From Polyangiaceae bacterium (GTDB lineage Bacteria; Myxococcota_A; Polyangia; Polyangiales; Polyangiaceae): a stretch of DNA of 64,000 nucleotides. The stretch covers positions 124,001 to 188,000 of the forward strand of contig JADJYE010000001.1 of assembly GCA_016719945.1 (NCBI GenBank), in the 5' to 3' direction. The notes under the pieces are model-generated. The model was not told the origin of the DNA, made no database searches, and saw nothing but the letters and a program-made list of their open reading frames with translations. A program made the position numbers and the translations under genes. This document shows, in pieces, positions 9,490 to 18,590 of the stretch; the first letter of the stretch is position 1; every line of letters begins with the position of its first letter.

Positions 9490-11868
9490 TCACTCGTACA
9501 GGAAGGAGTAGTCCGTCATCAGGTAGGCGAAGACCGCCGCCCAAGCGCGACCCGTGTACAGCCCGTCGTCCCAGAGCAGCATCTCCTCGGGGATCGACTC
9601 GCCGGTCACGTAGTTGCGCGGCGCGACGCACTGACCCGGGAACCCGGTGTCGACCGGCACCACGCTGAGCTTGCCTTCTTTCCAGACGTCGACGAACAGC
9701 TTGTAGGTCCGTTCGATCTCGGGGTCGTTCAGCTCGAGGTGCTCCCCGAGCAGCTGGCGGTGCAGGTACTGGATGTCGAGCTTGATCTTCTCGATCGAGG
9801 CCGGCACGTCGCGGAAGTTCGGGTCTTGCGGCTCGTCCGTGAGCTCCGAGTTCTTCAGGAACTTGCGTTGCTCGGGGAGGATCGAGAACTCGGCGTTCGA
9901 GACCCGGCAGCCGACCTCGAGGCCCATGCGCTCGGCGACGTTCGCCATGATGCCGGACGGCACCGTGATGCGGGTCGTCGTGTCGCGCGAGTCGATGCCG
10001 CCGAACAGGATGCGGTAGCCCTGACCGCCGTCGTCCTCGAGCAGGTTCGGCGTGTCGAGGCCCTCGTTGTCGGGGGTCCACCGGACGCCTGTGATCGACT
10101 CGATCTTGCGGTTGAGCTGCTCGGGCGTGAGCAGGTGGGCCGAGCCGACCGCGGTGAGGTGCTCGACCTGTCCAGCGTCGATGTTCTCAGCCGTGTTGAT
10201 GGCGCGGAAGTACGGGCTCATCACCAGCGACTTCATCAGCTTCTTGAAGTCGTAGCCACCCTCGCGGAACTCGTTCGAGACCTTGCTGAAGGTGTAGTAC
10301 TGGCCGAGGAAGGCGGTGAGATCTTGCTGGAAGGTCTCGCTCGTCTTCTGCGGCGCACCGAGCGGGTCGTTGCCCGTCAGGATGCGGTAGGCCATGAAGG
10401 TCGCGCCGAACGCGAAGCCCGGGTCGTTCGCGAGCTGCTGGCCGCCCCACTGGGTCGCCTTCGTGTATTGACCCGAGGGCATGTCGACGCCCGCGAAGCC
10501 CGACTGGAACATGTCGAGGAACCAGGGCGCGTCCGGCCGGTATGCGAACTGGGTGTCGTCCCCGTTGTCGAACGCCGGCTGGAAGTTGCGCCAGAACGAG
10601 GCGGCCGGGTCGAGCGAGTAGTGGCACACCGTGCAGGTGTCGTTGTTCATCGTCGGGTTGTCGGCGAGCGACCCCTCGTCGATGGCGATCGGTCGCTCGG
10701 CCGCCTTGAGGATGTCGTTCCCCATGTACACGTAGAGGATCTCGCGGGCGCGGTGGCGGTTGCGGTTCGTCGCCGTCGTCGGGTGACGCTGCAGCCAGAT
10801 CGGGTCGGTGAGGTTACCCGCGTGCGGGAACTCGCTCTCGTACCCGCCGAGGCGGCCGGGCTTGTACTCGTTCGGATCGGCCTCGTTGTCGAAGACGACG
10901 TCATCCATCCGGAACGCCTTCGCCGAGAACGGGTTCACGACGATGTAGTCGGCCGTGACGACGTTGGTGAAGGGCAGGTTGTTCTTGATGGTGTAGGCGA
11001 TGAGCTCGAGGCTCTGGCGCGCGACGCCCGTCTGCGTCCACCTCGCCAGCTTGTTCATCAGGTCTTCGCTGTCGGTGGCGCCGTAGAGCTTCTGGAGGTC
11101 CTCGTTGTCGACCGGCGCCTCCTCGTACCAACGCGGGTTGTACAAATCGCTATCGCCGATGACGTCGAAGTCGTCGTGCAGGTAGAAGTCCGTCAGGTAG
11201 ACGTCGTTGTACTTCTCCTTCACGCGGTCGAAGAAGGCGTCGCTCTCCATGAGCTGGTCGAGCAGGACGTCGACGGCGTCCCAGCCGCCGGCATCGACCG
11301 CCGCGATCTCCTCGTCCGTCGGGAGGCGCGCCGCCAGGGTGAGAGCCGCCTTGCGGAAGGTCTCCTGCGGGCCCGACATCTGGACGCCGGCGATGAAGCG
11401 GGCCTCAGTGTTCGGGCAGGTCTCGCCACCCTTGAGGCGGTCGACCAGCGTCTTGAGGCGCTGGTAGGCGGGGTCTTCCTCGCCCTGGGCGAAGACCTTG
11501 CCGCCGCCATGATCGAGCAGGCCGAGGGGCTTCTGCAGGAGCACGCTCTCACCGTTGGCCTCGTACTCAGAGATCTTCTTGAGCGCGGCCATGTTGGTGT
11601 CGAGGAAGCCCGCCTGAGAGGGCGGGACCATCTTAAAGTCCGAGAGCTGGAAGCCGGTGCCAGAGATGTGGCACGAGCCGCACGTCTCCTTCATCTCCTC
11701 GAAGAAGTAGACGGCGAAGTACTCGTCGTTCGAGACGCAGGTGCTGCCTTCGATACCGCCTTCGGTTTCGGTTTGGCAGCCCGAGACACCGAGCGAGAGG
11801 GCGGCCGTCGCGGCTACCGCTCCGCCCATCCACAAGTGAGTTGCTGCTCGTCGCAAAAGTCTCCGCAT
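9490..11868 (-). CDS. Di-haem c-type lipoprotein paired with DUF1501
   Basis: A 792-residue exported lipoprotein. The start at 11868 gives MRRLLRRAATHLW, a hydrophobic stretch and the lipobox VSGC (Cys31), with GAGGG a few bases upstream. An in-frame extension to 12606 has no signal-like sequence and was rejected. Two c-type haem motifs are present, CGSCH (residues 63-67) and CTVCH (near 412). The region after the second haem (LTGNDPLGAP, then KLMKSLVMSPYFRA) and the segment LLTPEQLNRKIESITGVRW resemble the planctomycete-type DUF1549/DUF1592/DUF1588 haem proteins that accompany DUF1501 or DUF1552 genes, but I cannot assign the exact family by eye. It is first in the two-gene operon. Function unknown; probably an extracytoplasmic electron-transfer or oxidative enzyme. 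Confidence 0.8.
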   Translation of the reverse strand: MRRLLRRAATHLWMGGAVAATAALSLGVSGCQTETEGGIEGSTCVSNDEYFAVYFFEEMKETCGSCHISGTGFQLSDFKMVPPSQAGFLDTNMAALKKISEYEANGESVLLQKPLGLLDHGGGKVFAQGEEDPAYQRLKTLVDRLKGGETCPNTEARFIAGVQMSGPQETFRKAALTLAARLPTDEEIAAVDAGGWDAVDVLLDQLMESDAFFDRVKEKYNDVYLTDFYLHDDFDVIGDSDLYNPRWYEEAPVDNEDLQKLYGATDSEDLMNKLARWTQTGVARQSLELIAYTIKNNLPFTNVVTADYIVVNPFSAKAFRMDDVVFDNEADPNEYKPGRLGGYESEFPHAGNLTDPIWLQRHPTTATNRNRHRAREILYVYMGNDILKAAERPIAIDEGSLADNPTMNNDTCTVCHYSLDPAASFWRNFQPAFDNGDDTQFAYRPDAPWFLDMFQSGFAGVDMPSGQYTKATQWGGQQLANDPGFAFGATFMAYRILTGNDPLGAPQKTSETFQQDLTAFLGQYYTFSKVSNEFREGGYDFKKLMKSLVMSPYFRAINTAENIDAGQVEHLTAVGSAHLLTPEQLNRKIESITGVRWTPDNEGLDTPNLLEDDGGQGYRILFGGIDSRDTTTRITVPSGIMANVAERMGLEVGCRVSNAEFSILPEQRKFLKNSELTDEPQDPNFRDVPASIEKIKLDIQYLHRQLLGEHLELNDPEIERTYKLFVDVWKEGKLSVVPVDTGFPGQCVAPRNYVTGESIPEEMLLWDDGLYTGRAWAAVFAYLMTDYSFLYE

Positions 11869-12136
11869 GGGGCCCTCGCAAGCTGTCAGGCGCGGGTGTT
11901 GTCGTACACCGCGGTCGTTGGGGTCGTCCGGGCTAATGCAGGTGCCGTGCCGACGTGAGCTCGGGCATCGATCGCCTTCCGTAGCGGGAATATTCGGTCC
12001 CGGGCCCCCTACCTGGACGTCGCCGCCCTGGACGAACACACGTCCGGGGGGGACGCTGCGTCGTTCTGCGATGATGTCGAAAGGGGAGGGCAAGAGCGCG
12101 GACACGGACGTTTTGGAAACGGTGTAGAAGGATGCC

Positions 12137-13441
12137 ATGGCGGACGCGACGCGGGCGAGCGCGCTGCAATGGTTCGTGCGAGGCGGCACGTTGACGATCG
12201 CGGGGCGGTCCCCCGTCCGGGTCAACGTGGAGCCGATCCTGGTCGGGCGAGACCCGAGCTGCCAGCTCGTGATCGACGACCCGGAGGTGAGCAGCATCCA
12301 CTGCGAGGTGCGCGCCGAAGGGCAGGGCGTGCTGGTGAAGGATCTGGGCAGCCGCAACGGGACCTTCGTCGGCTCCGTGCGGATCCGTGAAGCGGTCCTC
12401 ACCACGGCGTGTGCGCTGCAGATCGGCTCGTCGCGCGTGGCGTTCGAGCCCGTCGAGAAGAAGGAGCGCGTCGACGTCGGCTTCGAGGACAACTTCGGGC
12501 CGCTGGTCGGCGGCTCGCCGCGCATGCGCCACCTGTTCCGCTTGCTGGGCGAGATCGCGCCCACCGACCTGTCGATCCTCATCAACGGCGAGACGGGCTG
12601 CGGCAAGGAGCTCGTCGCTCACGCGGTGCACGAGAAGAGCGCGCGCGCGAAGTGTCCCTTCATCGTCGTCGACTGCGGCTCCATCCCCGGCCCCCTGGCG
12701 GAGAGCCTGCTGTTCGGGCACGAGAAGGGCGCCTTCACCGGCGCGAACGATCGGCGGGCGGGGGCGTTCCACGAGGCCAACAAGGGCACCATCTTCCTCG
12801 ACGAGCTCGGTGAGCTCCCGGTCGAGCTGCAGCCGAAGCTGCTCCGCGTGCTGTCAGAGAAGCAGGTGAAGCGCGTGGGCTCACAGCACTACGAGCCGGT
12901 CGACGTGCGGGTCATCGCCGCGACGCGGCGCGATCTCGGTCAAGCGATGAACGCGGGCCGGTTCCGCAGCGACTTGTTCTTCCGCATCGCGCAGGTGCGC
13001 GTCGAGATGCCGCCGCTGCGCGACCGCCGCGAAGACATCGCCCCGCTCGTGCGCGCGGTCTGCAAGCGCATCGGTCGCGACGAGCGCACCGACGACGTCG
13101 TCGAGCTAGTCATGACGACGCTCGCGCAGCACGACTGGCCAGGCAACGTCCGCGAGCTCGTCAACGTGACGAGCGTCGCCGCCAGCTTGCCCCAAGGCGC
13201 GCAGGCGCTCAGCGAGCTCTTGCCGCTCGAGCGCGGTGGCACCTCCCCCGACGCGGTCGACTTCTCGACCCCCTACGGTGAGGCCAAGCGCTCTGCCGTC
13301 TCGGTCTTCGAGGCGAAGTACTTCGGCGACCTCTACCGCGCGACCGGCGGCAACGTCAGCGAGATGGCTCGCAGGAGCGGGATGGAGCGACACCACATCC
13401 GCCCGTTCTTGCGCAAGCTCGGGCTCGGCAAGAGCAGCTAG
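12137..13441 (+). CDS. Sigma-54-dependent transcriptional activator with N-terminal FHA domain
   Basis: A 434-residue enhancer-binding protein. Residues about 20-95 form a forkhead-associated domain (ILVGRDPSCQL, SSIHCEV, DLGSRNGTF), which binds phosphothreonine, so a Ser/Thr kinase is the likely input. Residues about 115-345 are the AAA+ domain: Walker A GETGCGKE (near 151-158), the sigma-54 contact loop GAFTGA (near 198), and Walker B GTIFLDE (near 217). The C-terminal 40 residues are a Fis-type helix-turn-helix (GNVSEMARRSGMERHHI). FHA-type activators are abundant in myxobacteria. The ATG follows AGAAGG closely. Targets are not known; sigma-54-like promoters occur in this window at 21839, 43498 and 45623, but a link is only a possibility. 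Confidence 0.95.
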   Translation: MADATRASALQWFVRGGTLTIAGRSPVRVNVEPILVGRDPSCQLVIDDPEVSSIHCEVRAEGQGVLVKDLGSRNGTFVGSVRIREAVLTTACALQIGSSRVAFEPVEKKERVDVGFEDNFGPLVGGSPRMRHLFRLLGEIAPTDLSILINGETGCGKELVAHAVHEKSARAKCPFIVVDCGSIPGPLAESLLFGHEKGAFTGANDRRAGAFHEANKGTIFLDELGELPVELQPKLLRVLSEKQVKRVGSQHYEPVDVRVIAATRRDLGQAMNAGRFRSDLFFRIAQVRVEMPPLRDRREDIAPLVRAVCKRIGRDERTDDVVELVMTTLAQHDWPGNVRELVNVTSVAASLPQGAQALSELLPLERGGTSPDAVDFSTPYGEAKRSAVSVFEAKYFGDLYRATGGNVSEMARRSGMERHHIRPFLRKLGLGKSS

Positions 13442-13444
13442 CGG

Positions 13445-13603
13445 CCGCTAGCGCGGGTTGCTTCGGTCTGCCGGCGCCCGAGCGCGCCAGCAAACCGGCG
13501 CGAATGAGTCTTCTCTCTCTCGAGCGCCGAAGGCGCCAGCCTCCCCCGCGCCGGATTTCTCGCGCCGAAGGCGCGGGAAATCCGAAGGGACCCGCGCTAG
13601 CGG
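13445..13603. repeat. 159-bp imperfect palindrome with internal hairpins
   Basis: The outer arms CCGCTAGCGCGGGT (13445-13458) and its exact complement (13590-13603) bound the stretch, and CTTCGG/CCGAAG (13461-13466 and 13582-13587) pair in register inside. Within it are GCGCC-GAA-GGCGC (13524-13536) and a 14-bp near-perfect stem around a 3-base GAA loop (13553-13583). It fills the space between converging genes. It could be a terminator region, a small non-autonomous mobile repeat, or a REP-like element. No gene is present in it. Confidence 0.7.
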
Positions 13604-13618
13604 GCGCGCGGAAAAAAA

Positions 13619-14095
13619 CTAGACCCCGCCCGCGCCGCCGCCGCCCGCGGCAGGCGTGCCGCCAGCGCCTCCGGTGCCGGGTGCGCCGCCGGCGCTCGTC
13701 GTCCCTGGTGAGCCGCCCATGCCGCCGCCGCTCGTGGTCGGGCCGGTCGTCGGCCCCGTGGTGTCGTCGTCGTCGGGCGGAGCGCCGTCACAGCCGGGAT
13801 CGAAGCAGTCTTCGCAGGTGCAATCCTCGGCGGCGTCACACGTGCCGTTGTCGTTGCATGCGCCCGTGCAGAACGCCGTCTCGACGCAGTCGAAGCACGC
13901 GCACGTCTCCGGCACGCCACCGAGCGCGTTGCAGTAACCGTCCGGGCTGCCTCCGTTGCAGGCCTCCGGCGTCGGCTCGCCGACGGTGACCGTCGGGTTC
14001 GACGTGGAGCCGGTGGCGGCGTCGTCGCTGCACGCAGCGTGGGTCGCGACAGCCGCGACGAGCAAGAGAGGCAAGGCTTGGACGAAAGCTTTCAT
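13619..14095 (-). CDS. Cys-rich lipoprotein with Gly/Thr/Ala-rich tail
   Basis: A 158-residue secreted protein of unknown function. It has a signal sequence (KAFVQALPLLLVAAVATHAAC) with a plausible lipid-attachment Cys at residue 22. A Cys-rich core follows with repeated acidic CxC and CxxC units (CDAAEDCTCEDC). The last 60 residues are low-complexity Asp, Thr, Gly, Ser and Pro. The layout, lipoprotein plus disulfide-rich core plus Gly-rich spacer, recurs in this genome (compare 21360). On the minus strand a run of seven T follows the stop directly, then the palindromic region. Confidence 0.72.
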   Translation of the reverse strand: MKAFVQALPLLLVAAVATHAACSDDAATGSTSNPTVTVGEPTPEACNGGSPDGYCNALGGVPETCACFDCVETAFCTGACNDNGTCDAAEDCTCEDCFDPGCDGAPPDDDDTTGPTTGPTTSGGGMGGSPGTTSAGGAPGTGGAGGTPAAGGGGAGGV

Positions 14096-14128
14096 CCCCT
14101 CAAGGATGTCGAAGTCGAGGGCGGGTCG

Positions 14129-15283
14129 TCAACCTACCGCATCGTCCCCCCGCACTTCCGCCTCGATCACCTCCCGCTCACGCTCGAAAAAATCAGCGAC
14201 AGCGACCGAGAGCCGCCGGTCTCGGATGTGGTGAACGCTGTGGGTAAGGGTGGGGACGAAGCCGCGCGCTCGCTTGTGCTCACCCCCGGCGCCGGGCTCG
14301 AACGCGCGCAGCCGGTCCGCGATGCAGCGCTCGATCGAGTGGTAGAAGCACACGTTGAAGTGGAGGAAGGGCAGCTCCTCGAATGCGCCCCAATAGCGCC
14401 CGTAGAGCGTCGTGTCGCCGCGTAGGTTGAACGCGCCCGCGATGATTTGGCCGTCGCGCTTGGCTGCGACGAGCTCCACGCGGTCTCGCATCGAGCTCAT
14501 GACCGCCTCGAAGAAGGCGCGGTTGAGGTACCTCCGCCCCCAGGTGAACTTGTCGACCGTGGTGAGGTAGAGGTCGTACGCGACGTCGGCGATCTCCGGC
14601 GTGAGGGCGTCGCCGCGCAGGGTCTCGATCGTGACGCCTTGCTCCGCAGGCGCCTTGCGCTCACGCCGGATCTGCGTGCGCCGCTTCGAGGGGAGCCCCG
14701 CGAGGAAGTCCTCGAACGTCGAGTACCCGCCGTTTTCCCAGTGGTACTGGAGCGACAGTCGGTGCATCAGGCCACCGCCCGAGCGCGCCGCGAGCTCGGG
14801 CGCCTCCGCGCCCGGCAGAAACAGCACGTGCGCGCTCGACAGGTCGAGCTTCGACGCGAGCGTCACCAGCGCCGCGGCGAACGCCGCGCGCGCGAGCGTT
14901 CGATCGGCGCCCTTCGCGAAGAGCAGGCGTGGCCCCGTCGCGGGCGTGAAGGGCACCGCGAACAGCAGCTTCGGGTGGTAGTGGACGCCGAACTTCGGCG
15001 CGGCTCGCGCGATGCCCCAGTCGAAGATGAACTCGCCCTCGCTGTTGAGCTTCACGTACCCGGGACAGAAGGCGAGCAGCTCGTCCCCCGCCGCGCCCGA
15101 GAAGATGCCCAGGTGGTGGGGGATCCAGCCGTGCTCCGCCGTCGCGCACCCGGTGTCCTCCAGGGCCGAGAGCCAGGTCGGGCTGACGGTCGGGTTGTCT
15201 GCCCAACCCTCGAGCCGATCGAAGAGCGGCGCGGCCTTGGCGAAGGACTCGAAGATGCGGAGCGTGAGCTGGCGGTCGTTCAC
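14129..15283 (-). CDS. DUF482/COG3146 FemAB-like acyltransferase (GNAT fold)
   Basis: A 384-residue cytoplasmic protein matching the family annotated as peptidogalycan biosynthesis or GNAT N-acetyltransferase (FemAB-like). Recognisable segments are NPTVSPTWLSALE near the N-terminus, YVKLNSEGEFIFDWG, KLLFAVPFTPATGPRLL, HRLSLQYHWEN, FEDFLAGLPSKRRTQIRRER and the C-terminal FNLRGDTTLYGRYWGAFEELP. The GTG at 15283 begins VNDRQLTLRIFESF and leaves a 48-bp divergent gap to the M18 peptidase gene. A longer reading to 15397 would overlap that gene by 66 bases and was not chosen. The natural substrate of this family is not established, and nothing in the neighbourhood reveals it. Confidence 0.82.
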   Translation of the reverse strand: MNDRQLTLRIFESFAKAAPLFDRLEGWADNPTVSPTWLSALEDTGCATAEHGWIPHHLGIFSGAAGDELLAFCPGYVKLNSEGEFIFDWGIARAAPKFGVHYHPKLLFAVPFTPATGPRLLFAKGADRTLARAAFAAALVTLASKLDLSSAHVLFLPGAEAPELAARSGGGLMHRLSLQYHWENGGYSTFEDFLAGLPSKRRTQIRRERKAPAEQGVTIETLRGDALTPEIADVAYDLYLTTVDKFTWGRRYLNRAFFEAVMSSMRDRVELVAAKRDGQIIAGAFNLRGDTTLYGRYWGAFEELPFLHFNVCFYHSIERCIADRLRAFEPGAGGEHKRARGFVPTLTHSVHHIRDRRLSVAVADFFEREREVIEAEVRGDDAVG

Positions 15284-15331
15284 TTGGGTCGGCGTGGCGC
15301 GGGTCGGGCGATTCCTGGTAAGCCTTAGCGC

Positions 15332-16627
15332 ATGTCTTCGGACGACGCCGCACGCGATCTCTGCGCCTTCATCGACCGCTCCCCGACGCCCTACCACGCC
15401 GCGGTCGAGGTCACACGACGCCTCCAGGAGGCTGGGTTCTCGGCCCTCGACGAGCGAGAGACGTGGGCGATCTCGCCCGGAGATCGGCGCTTCGTCGTGC
15501 GCGGCGGCTCGACGGTCGTGGCGTTCATCGCAGGCTCCGAGCCCCCTTCAGCGGGCGGCTTCCGGATGATCGGCGCCCACACCGACTCGCCGAACCTGCG
15601 CGTGAAGCCCGCCCCCGACGTGCACAAGAGCGGGTATCGGCAGGTCGGCGTCGAGCCCTACGGGGGGGTGCTCTACGCGACGTGGCTCGATCGCGACCTC
15701 TCGATCGCCGGACGCGTCGCGCTCGCGCGCGGCGGAAGGCAGCTCGAGACGCGCCTCGTCGATCTCGAGCGGCCGGTCGCGCGGGTCCCTCAGCTCGCGA
15801 TCCACCTCAACCGGGGGGTGAACACCGAGGGCCTGGTGCTCAACGCCCAGAAGCACCTCAGCCCGATCTTGGGGGTCGGCGACAAGGTCGAGCTCACGAA
15901 GCTCGTCGCGAGCTCGCTCGGCGAGGCGCCGGCGGACGTGCTCGGCTTCGATCTGATGCTCTACGACACGCAGCGGGCGTCCCTCGGCGGGCTCGACGAG
16001 GAAATCGTCTACGCATCGCGCCTCGACAACCTCGGCTCGAGCCACGCCGCCACCGTGGCCCTGCTGCGCGGCGCGTCGGAGACCGTGCGCGCGACGCGGC
16101 TGATCGTGCTCTACGATCACGAAGAGTGCGGCTCTCGCAGCGCCGTGGGCGCGCAGGGCACGGTGCTGCGCGACGTGCTCGCGCGCGTCGTCGCGGGCTT
16201 CGGCGCGCCCAAGCCGCAGGACCTCGAGCGCGCGCTGGCGCGCTCCTTTTTGGTGTCGGCGGACATGGCTCACGCCGTCCACCCGAACTATGCGGACCAG
16301 CACGAGCCGCAGCACACGCCGGAGCTCGGGCGCGGACCGGTCATCAAGACGAACGCGAACCAGTCGTACGCGACCAGCGGGGAGACGGCGGCGCGCTTCA
16401 CGCTGGCGTGCCGAGAGGCGGGCTTCGCGCCCCAGCAGTTCGTGACCCGCAGCGACCTGCCGTGCGGCAGCACCATCGGCTCGATCACCGCCGCCAAGCT
16501 CGGCGTGCAGACCGTCGACGTGGGCAACCCGATGCTCAGCATGCACTCGTGCCGCGAGATGGCCGGCGCCCGCGACGTGGCGCTCGCCATCGGCGCCTAC
16601 GGCAACGTGCTGACGATGGGGGACTGA
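15332..16627 (+). CDS. apeB: M18 family metallo-aminopeptidase
   Basis: A 431-residue cytosolic zinc aminopeptidase that removes N-terminal, often acidic, residues from peptides. The metal-binding and catalytic segments of family M18 are all visible: IGAHTDSPNLRVKP (near residue 80), YDHEECGSRSAVGAQG (near 260), SADMAHAVHPNY (near 308), and PCGSTIGSITAAKLGV followed by NPMLSMHSCREM near the C-terminus. Length and order agree with bacterial and yeast family members. It is transcribed away from the DUF482 gene. No signal peptide. Confidence 0.95.
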   Translation: MSSDDAARDLCAFIDRSPTPYHAAVEVTRRLQEAGFSALDERETWAISPGDRRFVVRGGSTVVAFIAGSEPPSAGGFRMIGAHTDSPNLRVKPAPDVHKSGYRQVGVEPYGGVLYATWLDRDLSIAGRVALARGGRQLETRLVDLERPVARVPQLAIHLNRGVNTEGLVLNAQKHLSPILGVGDKVELTKLVASSLGEAPADVLGFDLMLYDTQRASLGGLDEEIVYASRLDNLGSSHAATVALLRGASETVRATRLIVLYDHEECGSRSAVGAQGTVLRDVLARVVAGFGAPKPQDLERALARSFLVSADMAHAVHPNYADQHEPQHTPELGRGPVIKTNANQSYATSGETAARFTLACREAGFAPQQFVTRSDLPCGSTIGSITAAKLGVQTVDVGNPMLSMHSCREMAGARDVALAIGAYGNVLTMGD

Positions 16628-16675
16628 CAGAAGATCCGTAGACGTCGGACGAGGAGCCTACTAAACGCCGCCACC

Positions 16676-18590
16676 ATGCGACGGTTCGCCCTGCTCAATG
16701 CTCCGGTGCTCCTCCTCGTTGGCTCGCTCGGCTGCGACAGCCCGCCCGCCGAGCGCATCCCCTGGTACCTCGAGGGGTCCGCGGCCCAGGCCTCCGCTGC
16801 GCCGCCGAAGGTCTCCGCCGCGACGAGCGCGAAGGCCCCGCCCGTCAAGAAGGTCGACACCACCCGCCTCGACCGGCCCACGTTCAACAAGATGGCGGCC
16901 CGGTTGAACCTCCCCCTCTATTGGGCGAGCGACGACAACAAGAACGGCTCACCCGACGCGGCCGAGGTGGCCTCGCTGCTGTACTTCCCGACCAAGGGGG
17001 AGTGGGTCGCCGGCGGCAAGCTGACCGACGCGTTCGACAAGGCCTACGAGGAGCTCGTGAAGGCCTCGAAGGCGGCCCCCGCGGGCGACGACGCCGCGCG
17101 CCAGGCGAAGCTCCTCGGCGAGCTCGACGCCGCCTCGAGCGTGCTCGTCCGCACCAGCCTCGCGGGCATGAGCGAGGCCGACGTCAAGCTCGTCGGCCAC
17201 ATGGTCAAGGCCTCCCAGCTCATCGACAACCTCTACGCGCTCCAGAGCGGCGTCGCGCCCCTCGCCGCGAAGGTCCCGGCCGACGCAGCGAGCCAGAGCG
17301 TGTTCCGCCGCAACTGGGGGCCCACCTGCAAGACGCCCACCTTCGAGAAGGACGCCGCTTGCACCGCCATCCCGGGGCTCACCGAGGTCCCGGTGGACGT
17401 GTACCCGGCCGCGCTGCAGTCCGAGAAGGAGTTCTGCAAGAAGATCGAGGAGGCCGAGAACAAGAAGGACCTCACCAAGCCGTTCGTGGTCGTCCGCGAA
17501 GAGGCGGGCAAGCTGGTCACCAAGGGCTACCACGAGGTCTACGGCGAGCCGATGAAGGCGGTCGCGGCCGAGCTCAAGGCGGCCGCCGCCGACATGACCG
17601 ACCCGAAGGAGGCCGCGCTCGTCGAGTACCTCAACGCCGCGGCGACCGCGTTCGAGACCAACGAGTGGGAGCCGGCGGACGAGGCCTGGGCGAAGATGAA
17701 CTCGCGCAACTCGCGCTGGTACCTGCGGATCGCCCCCGACGAGACGTATTGGGAGCCGTGCAGCCTCAAGGCGGGCTTCCACATGTCGTTCGCGCGCATC
17801 AACACGAAGTCCCTCGAGCTCCAGGACAAGCTCTCCCCCGTTCAGCAGCAGATGGAGGACGACCTCGCGAAGCTGATCGGCGCGCCGTACAAGGCGCGAA
17901 CCGTCACCTTCCACCTCCCTGACTTCATCGACATGGTGGTGAACGCCGGCGACAGCCGCGACCCGGTCGGCGCCACGATCGGACAGAGCCTGCCGAACTG
18001 GGGGCCTGTGGCGAACGAAGGCCGAGGCCGCACCGTCGCGATGACGAACCTGTACACCGACCCGGACAGCCAGGTCGTGCGCCGCGCCAAGGCGTCGAGC
18101 TTGCTCTCCGATTCGACCATGAAGGAGTACGTCGACGAGGGCGGCCCCGGCCTGCTCGGCACGGTCCTGCACGAGGCCACCCACAACCTCGGCCCGTCAC
18201 ACGAGTACAAGGTCGAGGGCAAGAAGGACGACGAGGCCTTCGGCGGCGATCTCGCGAGCATGCTCGAGGAGCTGAAGGCGCAGTCCGGCGCGTATTTCTA
18301 TCTGTGGCTGGTCCAGGAGAAGGGCATCATCAGCGAAGCCGAGGTGCGGCGCTCGCTGGTCGACAGCCTGGTCTGGGGTCTCAACCACGTCTCGCGAGGC
18401 ATGCTGACGCCGACCGGCAAGCGCAAGGCGTACAGCCAGCTCGCCGCCATCCAGATCGGCTTCTTCATGGACGAGGGCGCGATCACCTGGGACCCGGAGG
18501 CCAAGGCGGCGAGCGGAGAGAAGGGTGCCTTCACGATCGATTTCGCGAAGCCCCCAGCCGAACTTCGTCTACGCGATCGACAACCCCTGA
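16676..18590 (+). CDS. HEXXH zinc metallopeptidase lipoprotein, M49-like; one-base frameshift at 18551-18555
   Basis: About 638 residues after repair, with a lipobox signal (LLLVGSLGC) and an Ala/Pro/Lys linker. The centre resembles dipeptidyl-peptidase III relatives (family M49): the zinc site HEATHNLGPSHEY lies at residues 499-511 and a downstream Glu in LEELKAQS near residue 530 is the likely third ligand. Classical DPP III has HEXXXH, but here it is HEXXH, as in some bacterial relatives. At 18551-18555 five C are present where four would keep the frame: the repaired end reads NFVYAIDNP and stops at 18588-18590, whereas the unrepaired frame runs to 18751 through the antisense of the ribonuclease gene. 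After repair the two converging genes still overlap by 22 bases. Confidence 0.82.

Noticed and set aside
8224..11958. A 1244-codon open frame on the plus strand
   Set aside because: It lies antisense to the DUF1501 and di-haem genes, and its product is Arg/Val/Glu-rich without any domain. High G+C leaves long open antisense frames everywhere in this window (also 141-2429, 3284-5803 and 34184-35794).
11869..12606. N-terminal extension of the di-haem lipoprotein to 12606
   Set aside because: It would overlap the enhancer-binding protein gene by 470 bases and lacks a signal peptide, while an excellent lipoprotein signal starts at 11868.
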